From the NCBI RefSeq assembly GCF_011043555.1, contig NZ_JAAKGS010000001.1:558001-622000 (forward strand): a stretch of DNA of 64,000 bases, read 5' to 3'. The notes under the pieces were generated by a model. It had not been told where the DNA came from and made no database searches. It saw nothing but the letters and a program-made list of their open reading frames with translations. The stretch's first letter is position 1. Each line of letters begins with the position of its first letter. This DNA is from Sphingobacterium sp. SGR-19 (GTDB lineage: Bacteria; Bacteroidota; Bacteroidia; Sphingobacteriales; Sphingobacteriaceae). Shown piece after piece: positions 45,318 to 52,923 of the stretch. The position numbers and the translations under genes are program-made.

Positions 45318-45492
45318 TTCCCTCCTTTCCTTCCGTTTTTCGCTCAGTATCCTCATCCTGTATCACCTGTTCGATAATACCTAACCCTACAGCAACGTAT
45401 TTCAATACATTCAATGCCTTCGCTGGCAATTTTATCGGTGCCAGCAGTACCACCTGTACCGCTTGGCTTATTTTTCTTATTATCTGTCTCAT
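45298..45492 (-). CDS. 64-residue amphipathic protein (cassette copy 1)
   Basis: The N-terminal ~45 residues are basic and amphipathic to hydrophobic (RKISQAVQVVLLAPIKLPAK, LKYVAVGLGIIEQVIQ), and the C-terminus is acidic (DEDTERKTEGKEGNDEAAE). It could lie at the membrane surface. The family is unknown to me. It starts 10 bases after the DUF5675 gene and overlaps the holin-like gene. Copy 2 is stopped at codon 3 and copy 3 is fragmentary. Confidence 0.7.
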   Translation of the reverse strand: MRQIIRKISQAVQVVLLAPIKLPAKALNVLKYVAVGLGIIEQVIQDEDTERKTEGKEGNDEAAE

Positions 45493-45502
45493 TTTATGCT
45501 AT

Positions 45503-45973
45503 TTATAAGTTCATTCTGCGTGAACTCAGTTCGTGAATTTTTACAAACACATCTCCTTTTTCCATCATCGCTGCAAGCCGCTTGTAGAGCGGGATGTAGG
45601 CCTTTCTCGATTGTCGGATTTCAAATTCATGCATTTTCTTGAAATATTTCTTTGTTTTTCCAACTAAAAGACACCCCGCCGTGTCGGCGAAATTATTACC
45701 CATGTGGATATAGATGTAGGAGAAGTTCGGAACATCCATCAGCTGTATCATCCCCTTATGAAAATCGGGAAATAACCGGTGATACCGCGCGTGCATACCA
45801 CCATAGCGTCGGAATGCCAATTTGTAGCGACCTGCAGGAATGGCGGTACTCCCTTTGATCTTCTCATCCCGAACCGAATCTTCCAGTACATAACAGACCT
45901 GTTCGCCATCGATGTAGAGAACAGACAGGGTACTGTTTTTCCCCTGCCTGCTGCGTTTTACATGGATCTCCAT
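45503..45973 (-). CDS. DUF5675-family protein (cassette copy 1)
   Basis: This 156-residue protein has the family layout: VLEDSVRDEKIKGSTAIPAG, RYKLAFRRYGGMHARYH, then IYIHMGNNFADTAGCLLVG. The last segment recalls the HxG...SxGC pattern of YkuD L,D-transpeptidase folds, so a peptidoglycan role is possible; that link is my inference. The family occurs in phages and in Bacteroidetes cassettes. No signal peptide is present. It lies 3 bases after the Fn3 gene. It is the only intact copy; truncated ones lie at 42810-43055 and 35970-36095. Confidence 0.8.
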   Translation of the reverse strand: MEIHVKRSRQGKNSTLSVLYIDGEQVCYVLEDSVRDEKIKGSTAIPAGRYKLAFRRYGGMHARYHRLFPDFHKGMIQLMDVPNFSYIYIHMGNNFADTAGCLLVGKTKKYFKKMHEFEIRQSRKAYIPLYKRLAAMMEKGDVFVKIHELSSRRMNL

Positions 45974-45976
45974 CCG

Positions 45977-46612
45977 CTAACGCACGACGTGTGACACCAT
46001 CTCCGACCAATCCGAGCGGCCGTAGCCGTTCACTGCCCGCACCCGCACGCCATAGCGCTGATAAGGTATCAACGGGGCGATGATATTGAGCCTTGACGAG
46101 CTCGTCGTGTATGATTCTCCCCATTCATCCGGTAAGCCATGTGCGTCGATCTGGCACAATTGGTATTCGTACAATTTGGCCGACTGATTTTTGTCGAAAT
46201 CCAATCGCATCTGTCCTTTCTGCCGTCCGTCACCCACGGTAATCCCTGTCACTGGCAACGGCACATCATCCTTCTGCGGTAAACTTGATACCGCAAACCC
46301 CGAACTCAATAGTTTCGGCAGATCGCCATCAGCTGTCTGTGTCACGTAGAATGCCAAGCGCTTCAGCATCTGCTCCGTCGCTTTCCTAGCCTGGTTCTTC
46401 GCGGCTGTATCCTCCGGACTGCCGCGTCGTTTTGCCATGGATAGCTTCTGCTCATAATCATTAAGAACTTCCGTCACCGCTTCCAATGTTGGTTCCGGTG
46501 TTTCAAAGTTGGCGTTGCCCGTCATGGCAAGCAGCACCGTTTTTCCTTTGACCAATACGGTTTCATCGCTGTCCTTGGTGAAACCGCCCAATGCTTGTTG
46601 TTTTATGTTCAT
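45977..46612 (-). CDS. Fibronectin-type-III-containing protein (cassette copy 1)
   Basis: The ATG at 46612 follows the GTG of the longer frame. The ~211 residues split into a helical N-terminal half (MNIKQQALGGFTKDSDETVL, YEQKLSMAKRRGSPEDTAAK) and a C-terminal Fn3-like beta domain (KLYEYQLCQIDAHGLPDEWG, RYGVRVRAVNGYGRSDWSEM). There is no signal peptide or membrane helix. It begins the four-gene cassette Fn3, DUF5675, 64-residue protein and holin-like protein, all within a few bases of each other. Similar proteins are frequent in Bacteroidetes and probably help surface or cell-wall binding. Confidence 0.75.
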   Translation of the reverse strand: MNIKQQALGGFTKDSDETVLVKGKTVLLAMTGNANFETPEPTLEAVTEVLNDYEQKLSMAKRRGSPEDTAAKNQARKATEQMLKRLAFYVTQTADGDLPKLLSSGFAVSSLPQKDDVPLPVTGITVGDGRQKGQMRLDFDKNQSAKLYEYQLCQIDAHGLPDEWGESYTTSSSRLNIIAPLIPYQRYGVRVRAVNGYGRSDWSEMVSHVVR

Positions 46613-47164
46613 CACATAATGTTTTAGCAGCAGGGCCCATTCCCTCGCTGTGGCAACAAAAGTGGTCTGAGCCGGAAAATTTTAACGGAAAATGACGACA
46701 GATGGGCACATTTGGGCACAAATGGGCACTAATGACGACGACAACAGCGTCAGCAACCCGAACGGAAATGTCCTGTCGGCGGACGGAAGTATCCTATCGA
46801 TGGGCGGAAGTATCACGTCGTCGTACGCCGACGTTGTTTCGTTGCCCTACCTGATCAAGCTCCTGTCTATCTTTTTCATATCGGTGTACGGGACAACAAT
46901 TTCGTTGCCCAACGCATACATGTTTCCGTATGCCGAGAATGCTTTAGCGCACAGAAGTTGCTTCCAGGCACACAGGGAAATGAGCATGATGGACGGAAGT
47001 ATCATCTCGGTACAGGGAACCATGAATATTCCATACAGGGAGACAAACATGAAAGGCAACTAAATTGCCTCGACGTGTGAATATATCGCTGCCCCATACG
47101 AAAGAAGCGTGCCGTAGTCCGGCATATGGTTCTAGTCGTACGCCGCCAAGACGCCGGCGTACGG
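46613..47164. other. Non-coding leader with short repeats upstream of cassette copy 1
   Basis: The first ~130 bases are the cassette leader shared with copies 2 and 3 (TTTTAACGGAAAA, GGGCAC and GACGAC units). From ~46745 there are three GGCGGAAGTATC/GGACGGAAGTATC units (about 46785, 46803 and 46987), two TTTCGTTGCCC units (~46838 and ~46897) and a strong hairpin at 47133-47161 (CGTACGCCG with CCGGCGTACG). Frames exist on both strands (for example 46692-47063), but their translations are repeat-driven and show no family features. I see no gene. Confidence 0.5.
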
Positions 47165-47205
47165 AAAAACAAAGGGGAAGCACGATGATAGATGTACCTC
47201 CCCTT
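47165..47205 (-). terminator. Terminator of the HTH gene
   Basis: On the minus strand AAGGGGAGG pairs with CTTCCCCTT around an ~16-base loop and is followed by TGTTTTT. It lies ~33 bases after the HTH stop codon. Confidence 0.6.
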
Positions 47206-47237
47206 GCGCGATTAAAGCGTCTAAAGCTGTTTACGTA

Positions 47238-47549
47238 TTAACGCTTGCCTTTGCGCTTGCTTTCCTCGAAAGCACGGTCAAGATCTGATTCGGTAAAGAA
47301 ATGTCGGGTTCCCATTATCCGCGGCACCAAGATACCGCGGTCTACCCAACGGGTATAGGTACTATCTTTAATGTTCAGCTTATGCATCACTTCCTTTCGG
47401 GTTAATAGTAAGTGCATTTCATCCGGTTTCGGAGCAGCCGTACAGTTTTGCGGTAACTCCACATCAATATGCAGTGCTTTTAAGATGGCCAATAAGATGG
47501 CACATTGTACGCATTTACGTGGCTCGTGGCCACAAGTATCATTGTTCAT
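47238..47549 (-). CDS. Small helix-turn-helix (excisionase/MerR-like) protein
   Basis: This 103-residue protein has a Cys-rich N-terminus (CGHEPRKCVQC) that could bind zinc. Its HTH_17-type DNA-binding domain is LLTRKEVMHKLNIKDSTYTR, WVDRGILVPRIMG, TRHFFTESDLDRAFEES. Such proteins act as excisionases or small regulators on mobile elements. It lies upstream of the cassette on the same strand but has its own terminator. It may regulate or mobilise the cassette. It has no close partner such as an integrase in the window. Confidence 0.8.
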   Translation of the reverse strand: MNNDTCGHEPRKCVQCAILLAILKALHIDVELPQNCTAAPKPDEMHLLLTRKEVMHKLNIKDSTYTRWVDRGILVPRIMGTRHFFTESDLDRAFEESKRKGKR

Positions 47550-47683
47550 TATAAATCGTGTTATAAGGTTAGGATTATCGTGTCTTCATAAAATGAACAC
47601 GGAGCATTAATTCTATTTTTCGAGTTGTTGATAAGCTATTCTATCATGGTTACCTCCTTTCTTTTATAGTAGATACTATCTTC

Positions 47684-48412
47684 TTATTTCCATGCAAAAT
47701 ATCGGTATGTTGCTAAATCCGTATTAAACTGTTCCCTGTACTTGCGACCGATAGGAATGATCGGCTCCACGTCTTCCAAGTTAATCTCGCTACCATTGTG
47801 CGCGACAACAGCATCAAGGGCTACGATAAAGCTCTGATGTACCCGCGAAAATAAGCCGCTGGGTAATAGTTCCATCAACAACTCCAACTTCGAGCGAACA
47901 CAAATAGTCTCTTTGGTCGTGACGATCGACATAATTTTATCTTGGCTGGAAATATAGCGGATGTCACTGACCAGCAGGCTGAATTCCATTCGATTCACAT
48001 CGACGACATTGATCCTCGCTACATCCCTCTTCTCTTCCTCACGGCGATCTACTTCCGCTATCATTCTCCACAGCAAGCTTTCCAGGTCCTCTATAGCAGG
48101 CATCTTCGGAATATATCCTATCATTCCCCTCTTCGACGCATCATAGGCTTGATTGGTATAGCCCGAACATACTGCAAATACAGGTGGTTTCTGTAGTAGA
48201 TTAAGCAATTTGATACCATCCAAATCCGGCATCTGCATGTCGATAAACAGCAGATCTACCGGGTTGTCCCGCAAAAATGTAAACGCCTTCAGCGGATCAG
48301 ACTCGATAGGCAGCACCTCCAAAAAAGGAAACTCCGACAATAAACTATGCAAGATCATAATACTTCCTGGCTGATCATCCACCATCAGCAACGTATAAAC
48401 AGACTTTTTCAT
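47684..48412 (-). CDS. LytTR-family response regulator
   Basis: The 242 residues begin with a receiver domain (VDDQPGS; Asp58 in LLFIDMQMPDLDG; conserved Lys in GYIPKMP). The C-terminal LytTR DNA-binding domain (~140-242) has IRYISSQDKIMSIVTTKETI, MELLPSGLFSRVHQSFIVAL and IPIGRKYREQF. It overlaps the histidine kinase gene by 4 bases and is its partner. LytTR regulators often control bacteriocins, peptide signalling or cell-surface genes. The peptide gene and acyltransferase upstream are probable targets or co-members of the operon. Confidence 0.92.
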   Translation of the reverse strand: MKKSVYTLLMVDDQPGSIMILHSLLSEFPFLEVLPIESDPLKAFTFLRDNPVDLLFIDMQMPDLDGIKLLNLLQKPPVFAVCSGYTNQAYDASKRGMIGYIPKMPAIEDLESLLWRMIAEVDRREEEKRDVARINVVDVNRMEFSLLVSDIRYISSQDKIMSIVTTKETICVRSKLELLMELLPSGLFSRVHQSFIVALDAVVAHNGSEINLEDVEPIIPIGRKYREQFNTDLATYRYFAWK

Positions 48413-49452
48413 CTCTTATTTATATTTATCGTAAAAAAGAATTTTCCTCCATCCTGCTGCACGGTAATAGATATGGGGAGCCCCAGCACGCTTATCTGCT
48501 TTTCGACCATCTCGATACCTTTACCTGTACTGCCCATTGATTCTACGCCCCTCCAATCGATATAATTGACACATCGAATTTCCACGCCTCCATCCACTCG
48601 TTTAATTGCATATCTTACCGGATATCTAGGGTCCAGACGAGCATATTTTAAACAATTCTCCAGCGGTAAAAGCAGTATGCCCAATGGTATAACATCTTCC
48701 GACTTGTTGCCGTTATCCAACCCAGTACACATTACCGTCCCTTCTCCATATTGCTGATTGATCATTGCTATAAAATGTTTGAGTTGCCGTAGCTCTTGTT
48801 TAAGTGATACCAAACCCATACGTCCTTGATCCACCTTATTGAAATAAGCGAGCAACTCAATCAGGGCTATAATTTTCTTTTTTTGATCAGGTTTAGAATC
48901 CAAGAGTACCGCACCAATATTTGTGCTTAAAATATTACTGATAAAATGTGTTTTTATCTCCCGCTTGATAAACTGCTGCTGCAAACCAGTCAATTTTTTT
49001 AGTAGCTGCCTCTTTTCGAAATGATGTTGTATCAAACGCGTTATCGCCACTGTAAACGCAGCCATGCTCACCACGATTATATAAGGACTTATCAGCCGTT
49101 TGCGAAAATCTGCTTCATTATAAGGAACCGTATCGTCGAACAACTGCAAACCAACAGTAGGCATCCATTCTTGTATTAGCTTATACATCACGGGAAATAA
49201 TGTCCAGTAAAGTACGGTGATGCCAACCACGCCAATTATCCGCCTTGCCCACCCTCCTTTCCATACCATATCAAAACAGAGCAGGTGCACGCTATAGTAG
49301 GCCGCATACAATAGTACCACAGCGGCAATATGGCGATGCGGGATATGATCTTCTACATACTTCGCATTTACATTCCACATAAGACTATAGAGGGCAATAA
49401 TAAAGATAATTGCCAGCACAGGCATTAACGATCTTGAACACGTCATATCCAT
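48409..49452 (-). CDS. LytS-type sensor histidine kinase
   Basis: This 347-residue protein has four or so N-terminal transmembrane helices (LMPVLAIIFIIALYSLMW, HIAAVVLLYAAYYSVHLLCF, IIGVVGITVLYWTLFPVMY, ISPYIIVVSMAAFTVAITRL). A His_kinase domain follows, with FIKREIKTHFISNILST and the His in KTHF in place of the usual NPHFLFN. The HATPase part has LPLENCLKYA, then GKGIEMVEKQI. The pentad around the His deviates from consensus but keeps His-Phe. With a short extracellular portion, it suits a membrane-proximal signal such as a peptide or lipid. It starts 56 bases after the acyltransferase. Confidence 0.88.
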   Translation of the reverse strand: MDMTCSRSLMPVLAIIFIIALYSLMWNVNAKYVEDHIPHRHIAAVVLLYAAYYSVHLLCFDMVWKGGWARRIIGVVGITVLYWTLFPVMYKLIQEWMPTVGLQLFDDTVPYNEADFRKRLISPYIIVVSMAAFTVAITRLIQHHFEKRQLLKKLTGLQQQFIKREIKTHFISNILSTNIGAVLLDSKPDQKKKIIALIELLAYFNKVDQGRMGLVSLKQELRQLKHFIAMINQQYGEGTVMCTGLDNGNKSEDVIPLGILLLPLENCLKYARLDPRYPVRYAIKRVDGGVEIRCVNYIDWRGVESMGSTGKGIEMVEKQISVLGLPISITVQQDGGKFFFTININKR

Positions 49453-49508
49453 TAGGTTTAGTAGATGTACGTAAACCTAATGAATCTCGAAAAAAAATAA
49501 AAATTTAA

Positions 49509-50393
49509 TTAGTGAATTAATTGATACGAAACACGATCAAAATGCGCCATTCGCCCCCGCCATTGTATAGGTATCCATGCCTCTTTCGTGCCCAGTCGCT
49601 GTTTCCGGAAGGGAAGCAAATTTGCCGGATCGAAACTTCCATTTTGATGTAAGTAACCCCAGCATTCCCATACCCAAGGTCGGTCGGCCACCTTCTTTTC
49701 CAACCGATCGTATAAGGACTGCATACCGTGACCTATAAATCCCCGCCTATCATCCCACACACCCGGATCAATTCGCTCTACCGCGCTCAGCTTGCAAACT
49801 CCGCTTACTTCTTTCATCCACAGAGGAATAATCGGCACCTGTAATACATGGCTTATCATCGCTATTCCCTGCTTTACCTGCAAACTTCCCCCAAGGAACC
49901 GAATTGCCGTACGCAGATCTTTGTTCCCTGCTAACGTGCCTGAATTACCATCGGCAAATACGACGACATGTCTCTGCCCCCGCAAGGCGGATCTCATTTT
50001 TAGCAGCACAGCGCGGTCGTCGCTAAATAAAAAACGGTATGCGCTGCCATTGCGTTGGAGTTGTGCCTGTAACCCCCAAAAAGTGGATTCATAGCGTCTA
50101 TACACCGCCCTATCTAGCAGGAGATCGAAACTTAATCCGACCTTCCCCAATGCAAGCACCGTCTCAAAATGGTTTCCCAAATGGTATAGGCAGAGCAAAG
50201 CCGGTTCAAGTTGGAGCAACATCTGTATATCGGCGGTATGTTCGATTTCCAAAAGTTTATGTTGCTTGGGTTTGTGAAATGCCTCAAAACGCCTGTATAA
50301 ATCTTCATGTTCCTGCCATGGGATATGCGGCAAAAAATGGTGGATATGTGCACTAAAGAGCGCAAAAGGCCACTCAAATAATGTCTTGTTCAT
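49509..50393 (-). CDS. LpxL-like acyltransferase
   Basis: This 294-residue protein has the LABATP fold: CLYHLGNHFETVLALGKVGL (HxxxxE-like catalytic His-Glu), VVVFADGNSGTLAGNKDLRT and GIAMISHVLQVPIIPLWMKE. Family members move acyl chains from acyl-carriers onto lipid A or other acceptors. There is no N-terminal membrane helix like that of LpxL. It is not near lipid A genes. Instead it follows a 43-codon peptide gene across a hairpin and precedes a kinase/regulator pair. This suggests the acceptor could be that peptide, or a lipid signal. That is inference. Confidence 0.75.
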   Translation of the reverse strand: MNKTLFEWPFALFSAHIHHFLPHIPWQEHEDLYRRFEAFHKPKQHKLLEIEHTADIQMLLQLEPALLCLYHLGNHFETVLALGKVGLSFDLLLDRAVYRRYESTFWGLQAQLQRNGSAYRFLFSDDRAVLLKMRSALRGQRHVVVFADGNSGTLAGNKDLRTAIRFLGGSLQVKQGIAMISHVLQVPIIPLWMKEVSGVCKLSAVERIDPGVWDDRRGFIGHGMQSLYDRLEKKVADRPWVWECWGYLHQNGSFDPANLLPFRKQRLGTKEAWIPIQWRGRMAHFDRVSYQLIH

Positions 50394-50412
50394 GTTATAA
50401 AGGTTTTATCAA

Positions 50413-50446
50413 AGAAGGGAGGGCGGCTCATTGCCCCCACCCTTCT
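50413..50446 (-). other. Hairpin between the peptide gene and the acyltransferase gene
   Basis: AGAAGGG with CCCTTCT forms the base of a GC-rich stem (GGGCGG with TTGCCCCC inside), read between the two genes on the minus strand. No clear T-run follows, so partial termination or RNA stabilisation is likely. This would give more peptide than enzyme. Confidence 0.55.
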
Positions 50447-50468
50447 GAACGTTAGCGTCTAATATGCG

Positions 50469-50600
50469 TTACAGCGTAAATATCGGGCATCTTTCTTTGG
50501 TAGGTTCTTCCTCCAAAAATGGAACGATCTCGGACCAAGTCAATACTTCCGATGGTTGTACATTAGGCTCTCTGTTGAACAATACCTGTAGATTTTCCAT
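50469..50600 (-). CDS. 43-residue peptide, possible precursor or signal peptide
   Basis: An ATG at 50600 opens MENLQVLFNREPNVQPSEVL and the frame ends ERCPIFTL at a TAA at 50469. It is acidic in the middle (LEEEP), has one Cys near the C-terminus and no N-terminal signal peptide. The charge split and the short hydrophobic C-terminal segment after KER resemble leader/core peptides. The hairpin and the acyltransferase gene directly follow. It is too short for a family assignment. A small regulatory protein is the alternative. Confidence 0.55.
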   Translation of the reverse strand: MENLQVLFNREPNVQPSEVLTWSEIVPFLEEEPTKERCPIFTL

Positions 50601-50620
50601 GTTGCTTTATCTTTAAAATT

Positions 50621-50674
50621 TTACCATTTATCCCCCAGCAGCTTGTACCTTTCTGTTGGGAAGATATTTCTCAT
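50621..50674 (-). CDS. 17-residue upstream micro-ORF
   Basis: An ATG at 50674 gives MRNIFPTERYKLLGDKW and TAA. It lies 20 bases before the 43-residue peptide gene on the same strand and could be a leader peptide. Its size allows chance occurrence. Confidence 0.25.
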   Translation of the reverse strand: MRNIFPTERYKLLGDKW

Positions 50675-50810
50675 TTTGTCGGATCCAACAGCCCAAATCT
50701 TATAAACCCTTTCGAAAAGAAAAAAATGTGACCGTACGTTACAGCCTAAACGCCGTAAATAACGTATTCGCGTTCGTGCCAATTTTCATGCTGCAATGGG
50801 TTATTTGAAG

Positions 50811-50893
50811 GTTAAAATTTAGTGTCGTTTACGCCATATAGACGTCGTTTACGCCATATCTGTGTTTTATTCGCTTGATCTTGGAATGAAAAG
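50811..50893 (+). promoter_or_regulatory. Upstream control region of the PUL 2 sigma gene
   Basis: Two direct repeats GTCGTTTACGCCATAT lie at 50824-50839 and 50844-50859, exactly 20 bp apart (two helical turns), as for AraC-type half-sites on one face of DNA. The ~83 bases match 60467-60549 upstream of the AraC gene at about 88% identity, including the segment around TTCGCTTGA and the ATG at 50886. The neighbouring 50675-50810 bases hold nothing else I can name. Confidence 0.75.
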
Positions 50894-50975
50894 TTATCAG
50901 GTACCAGCCGTTTTTTCTTTACAGAATATTTTCTTTAGATTTGACCCGTTAATTAATTTATACAAACCTAGTTCA

Positions 50976-51572
50976 ATGTGTAGGCCGCCTTTTACTGATG
51001 AGAGGGAACTGTTGCAAAAGCTGCGGGATGGAGATTCGTCGGCATTTGAACAGGTATACAATTTATATGCTGCCCAACTGGCGTATAAGATACATAAGTT
51101 GATTAAGATACAGGCTGTTGTTCAAGAATTGCACCAGGACACCTTTTTGAGATTATGGAATAACAGGAAAAGCTTAACAGAAGGTACGAATCTAAAAGCG
51201 TATATCTTCACTATTGCCCAAAACTTGTCTATAGATTTCTATCGTAAAGCTTCAAAAGACAAAGAGTTGGAAAAACAACTCGCCGTCCATATTAATTTAT
51301 CTTACGATCATATAGAACCCTTGCTAAGCTATAAAGAAACATCAACTATATTAGAGCAATTAATTTCACTCCTACCTCCACAGAGACAAAAGGTTTTCAG
51401 ATTGATTAAACTCGAAGGCAAATCCTACGAAGAAGCGTCTGTTTACTTTGGTGTTTCGATAAGTACAATAAAAGATCACATGGCAAAGTCTTCCGATTTT
51501 CTCAAGGGAAAGCTATCTGAGAACTATCCACACCTTTTATTTACCATAGCGAGCTATATTATTTTAAAATAA
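50976..51572 (+). CDS. ECF RNA polymerase sigma factor (PUL 2)
   Basis: The frame opens at 50862, but the conserved upstream region overlaps that start. The ATG at 50976 begins right before region 2, giving ~198 residues, the same size as the PUL 1 sigma. It has SSAFEQVYNLYAAQLAYKIH, ELHQDTFLRLWNNRKSLTEG and a region 4 HTH (LPPQRQKVFRLIKLEGKSYE, VSISTIKDHMAK), and the same hydrophobic C-terminal tail (LLFTIASYIILK). It should drive the xylan PUL once FecR releases it. The control region upstream points to regulation by the AraC protein at 60600. Confidence 0.9.
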   Translation: MCRPPFTDERELLQKLRDGDSSAFEQVYNLYAAQLAYKIHKLIKIQAVVQELHQDTFLRLWNNRKSLTEGTNLKAYIFTIAQNLSIDFYRKASKDKELEKQLAVHINLSYDHIEPLLSYKETSTILEQLISLLPPQRQKVFRLIKLEGKSYEEASVYFGVSISTIKDHMAKSSDFLKGKLSENYPHLLFTIASYIILK

Positions 51573-51644
51573 TTTCGTTTTTTTTAAAACTGAAGCCGAG
51601 AACAATTTCATTTGGTTCGTCTATATAATTAAACGAGGTTTGCC

Positions 51645-52793
51645 ATGACGTATATCGACGATATATTCAAACGCTATTTAAACAATTCCTGTACCGAAGA
51701 GGAGCTCAGCATCTTGTTACGGTACTTTGAGCTAGACGAATATTCGGCCGATCTCAAGTCCCTTGTGGAGCAGGAACTTCTTCATATTGAGCAAGAACAG
51801 ACATTGTCCAAACCACTTCTCGAAATGGTGGAACAAAATCGTTCTTTGCTGATGGAAAAGATACAAACCAGAAGCAAAAAAGATAAGATCAAAAAATTGC
51901 TTATTGGTCTGTCCATTGCAGCATCCGTACTACTTGTCTCGACATGGACATTTTATTATTTTGGCCGTCAACCTATCGAGCAAGTCGAGCTTGCCGACCA
52001 GCACAATATAGAAATAGGACCGGGTGGCAACCGTGCCACCCTTACGCTGGAAAATGGTCAATCTATCGTGTTGAACGAAAATAAAACCGGCATTGCTATA
52101 AGCGAAAATGGATTTGCATATACCGATGGCTCAAAAATTACGCAAAATACGGCAACGCAATATGCCACGCTATCCACGCCACGCAAAGGACAATATCAGA
52201 TCGTATTGCCCGATGGTACTAATGTATGGCTTAATGCAGAATCTTCGATACGATACCCAACTGCTTTTAGAGGTAATGAACGAATGGTAGAATTGAAAGG
52301 AGAAGCCTATTTTGAAGTAACCCATAAACCAAAACAGCCCTTTATTGTGAAGACCAAATCACAGTACCTGAAAGTACTAGGCACAACATTCAACGTCCAT
52401 GACTATCCCGATGAACTTCACACCGTCACCACCTTAATCAGTGGCAGTGTCGAGCTAAACAGCGTAAAAAATAATACATCACAAATACTTAAACCCGAAC
52501 AGCAAGCGGTTTTACGACAAAAGGGGTTTGAAGTTTCCACGATAGATGTAGCACCATATGTTGCTTGGAAAGACGGAGAGTTCAGGTTCAAGGCCACACC
52601 ATTGCCCGAAGCTATACGTCAGATCGAACGATGGTATGACTTGGATGTAGATTATACACACATACCAGATGATATTAAAGTACACGCATCTATACAAAGA
52701 GATAAAAACCTGTCCAGTGTGCTGTATGCCCTGGAAGAGATAAGCAATGTCAAATTTAAGATCAAAGGGAGGAGGCTACAACTTATGAAATAA
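51645..52793 (+). CDS. FecR-family anti-sigma factor (PUL 2)
   Basis: This 382-residue protein follows the sigma gene by 72 bases. The N-terminal cytoplasmic part is short-helical (FKRYLNNSCTEEELSILLRY). One transmembrane helix is at ~86-104 (KLLIGLSIAASVLLVSTWTF). The periplasmic FecR domain has YQIVLPDGTNVWLNAESSIR and GEAYFEVTHKPKQPFIV, and the DUF4974-type end has FKATPLPEAIRQIERWYDLD. It would pair with the STN domain of the SusC that follows. Length is normal. Confidence 0.93.
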   Translation: MTYIDDIFKRYLNNSCTEEELSILLRYFELDEYSADLKSLVEQELLHIEQEQTLSKPLLEMVEQNRSLLMEKIQTRSKKDKIKKLLIGLSIAASVLLVSTWTFYYFGRQPIEQVELADQHNIEIGPGGNRATLTLENGQSIVLNENKTGIAISENGFAYTDGSKITQNTATQYATLSTPRKGQYQIVLPDGTNVWLNAESSIRYPTAFRGNERMVELKGEAYFEVTHKPKQPFIVKTKSQYLKVLGTTFNVHDYPDELHTVTTLISGSVELNSVKNNTSQILKPEQQAVLRQKGFEVSTIDVAPYVAWKDGEFRFKATPLPEAIRQIERWYDLDVDYTHIPDDIKVHASIQRDKNLSSVLYALEEISNVKFKIKGRRLQLMK

Positions 52794-52830
52794 TAAAGTT
52801 TACGTTGTTTGGCATCCTCTTCAAAAGAAT

Positions 52831-52856
52831 AGCCAAGGTAGTGGAATACCTTGGCT
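52831..52856 (+). other. Hairpin between fecR and susC (PUL 2)
   Basis: AGCCAAGGTA and TACCTTGGCT form a perfect 10-bp stem around a six-base loop. No T-run follows. It sits in the same place as the hairpin of PUL 1 and may set the relative levels of regulators and transporter. Confidence 0.6.
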
Positions 52857-52923
52857 AGTAAGGAGCTAACATTCTATTTATTTATCGCTAACAGAATAAT
52901 ATAACCCTATAAACAACAAAGTT

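Noticed and set aside
46692..47063. 123-codon plus-strand frame in the leader of cassette copy 1
   Set aside because: The translation is driven by short DNA repeats, overlaps the shared leader and shows no family features.
47641..47665. Perfect AAAGGAGGT ribosome site on the minus strand; its complement resembles the 16S rRNA 3' tail
   Set aside because: The ATG after it opens only a three-codon frame, and no rRNA sequence surrounds it, so I take it as coincidence or a leftover site.
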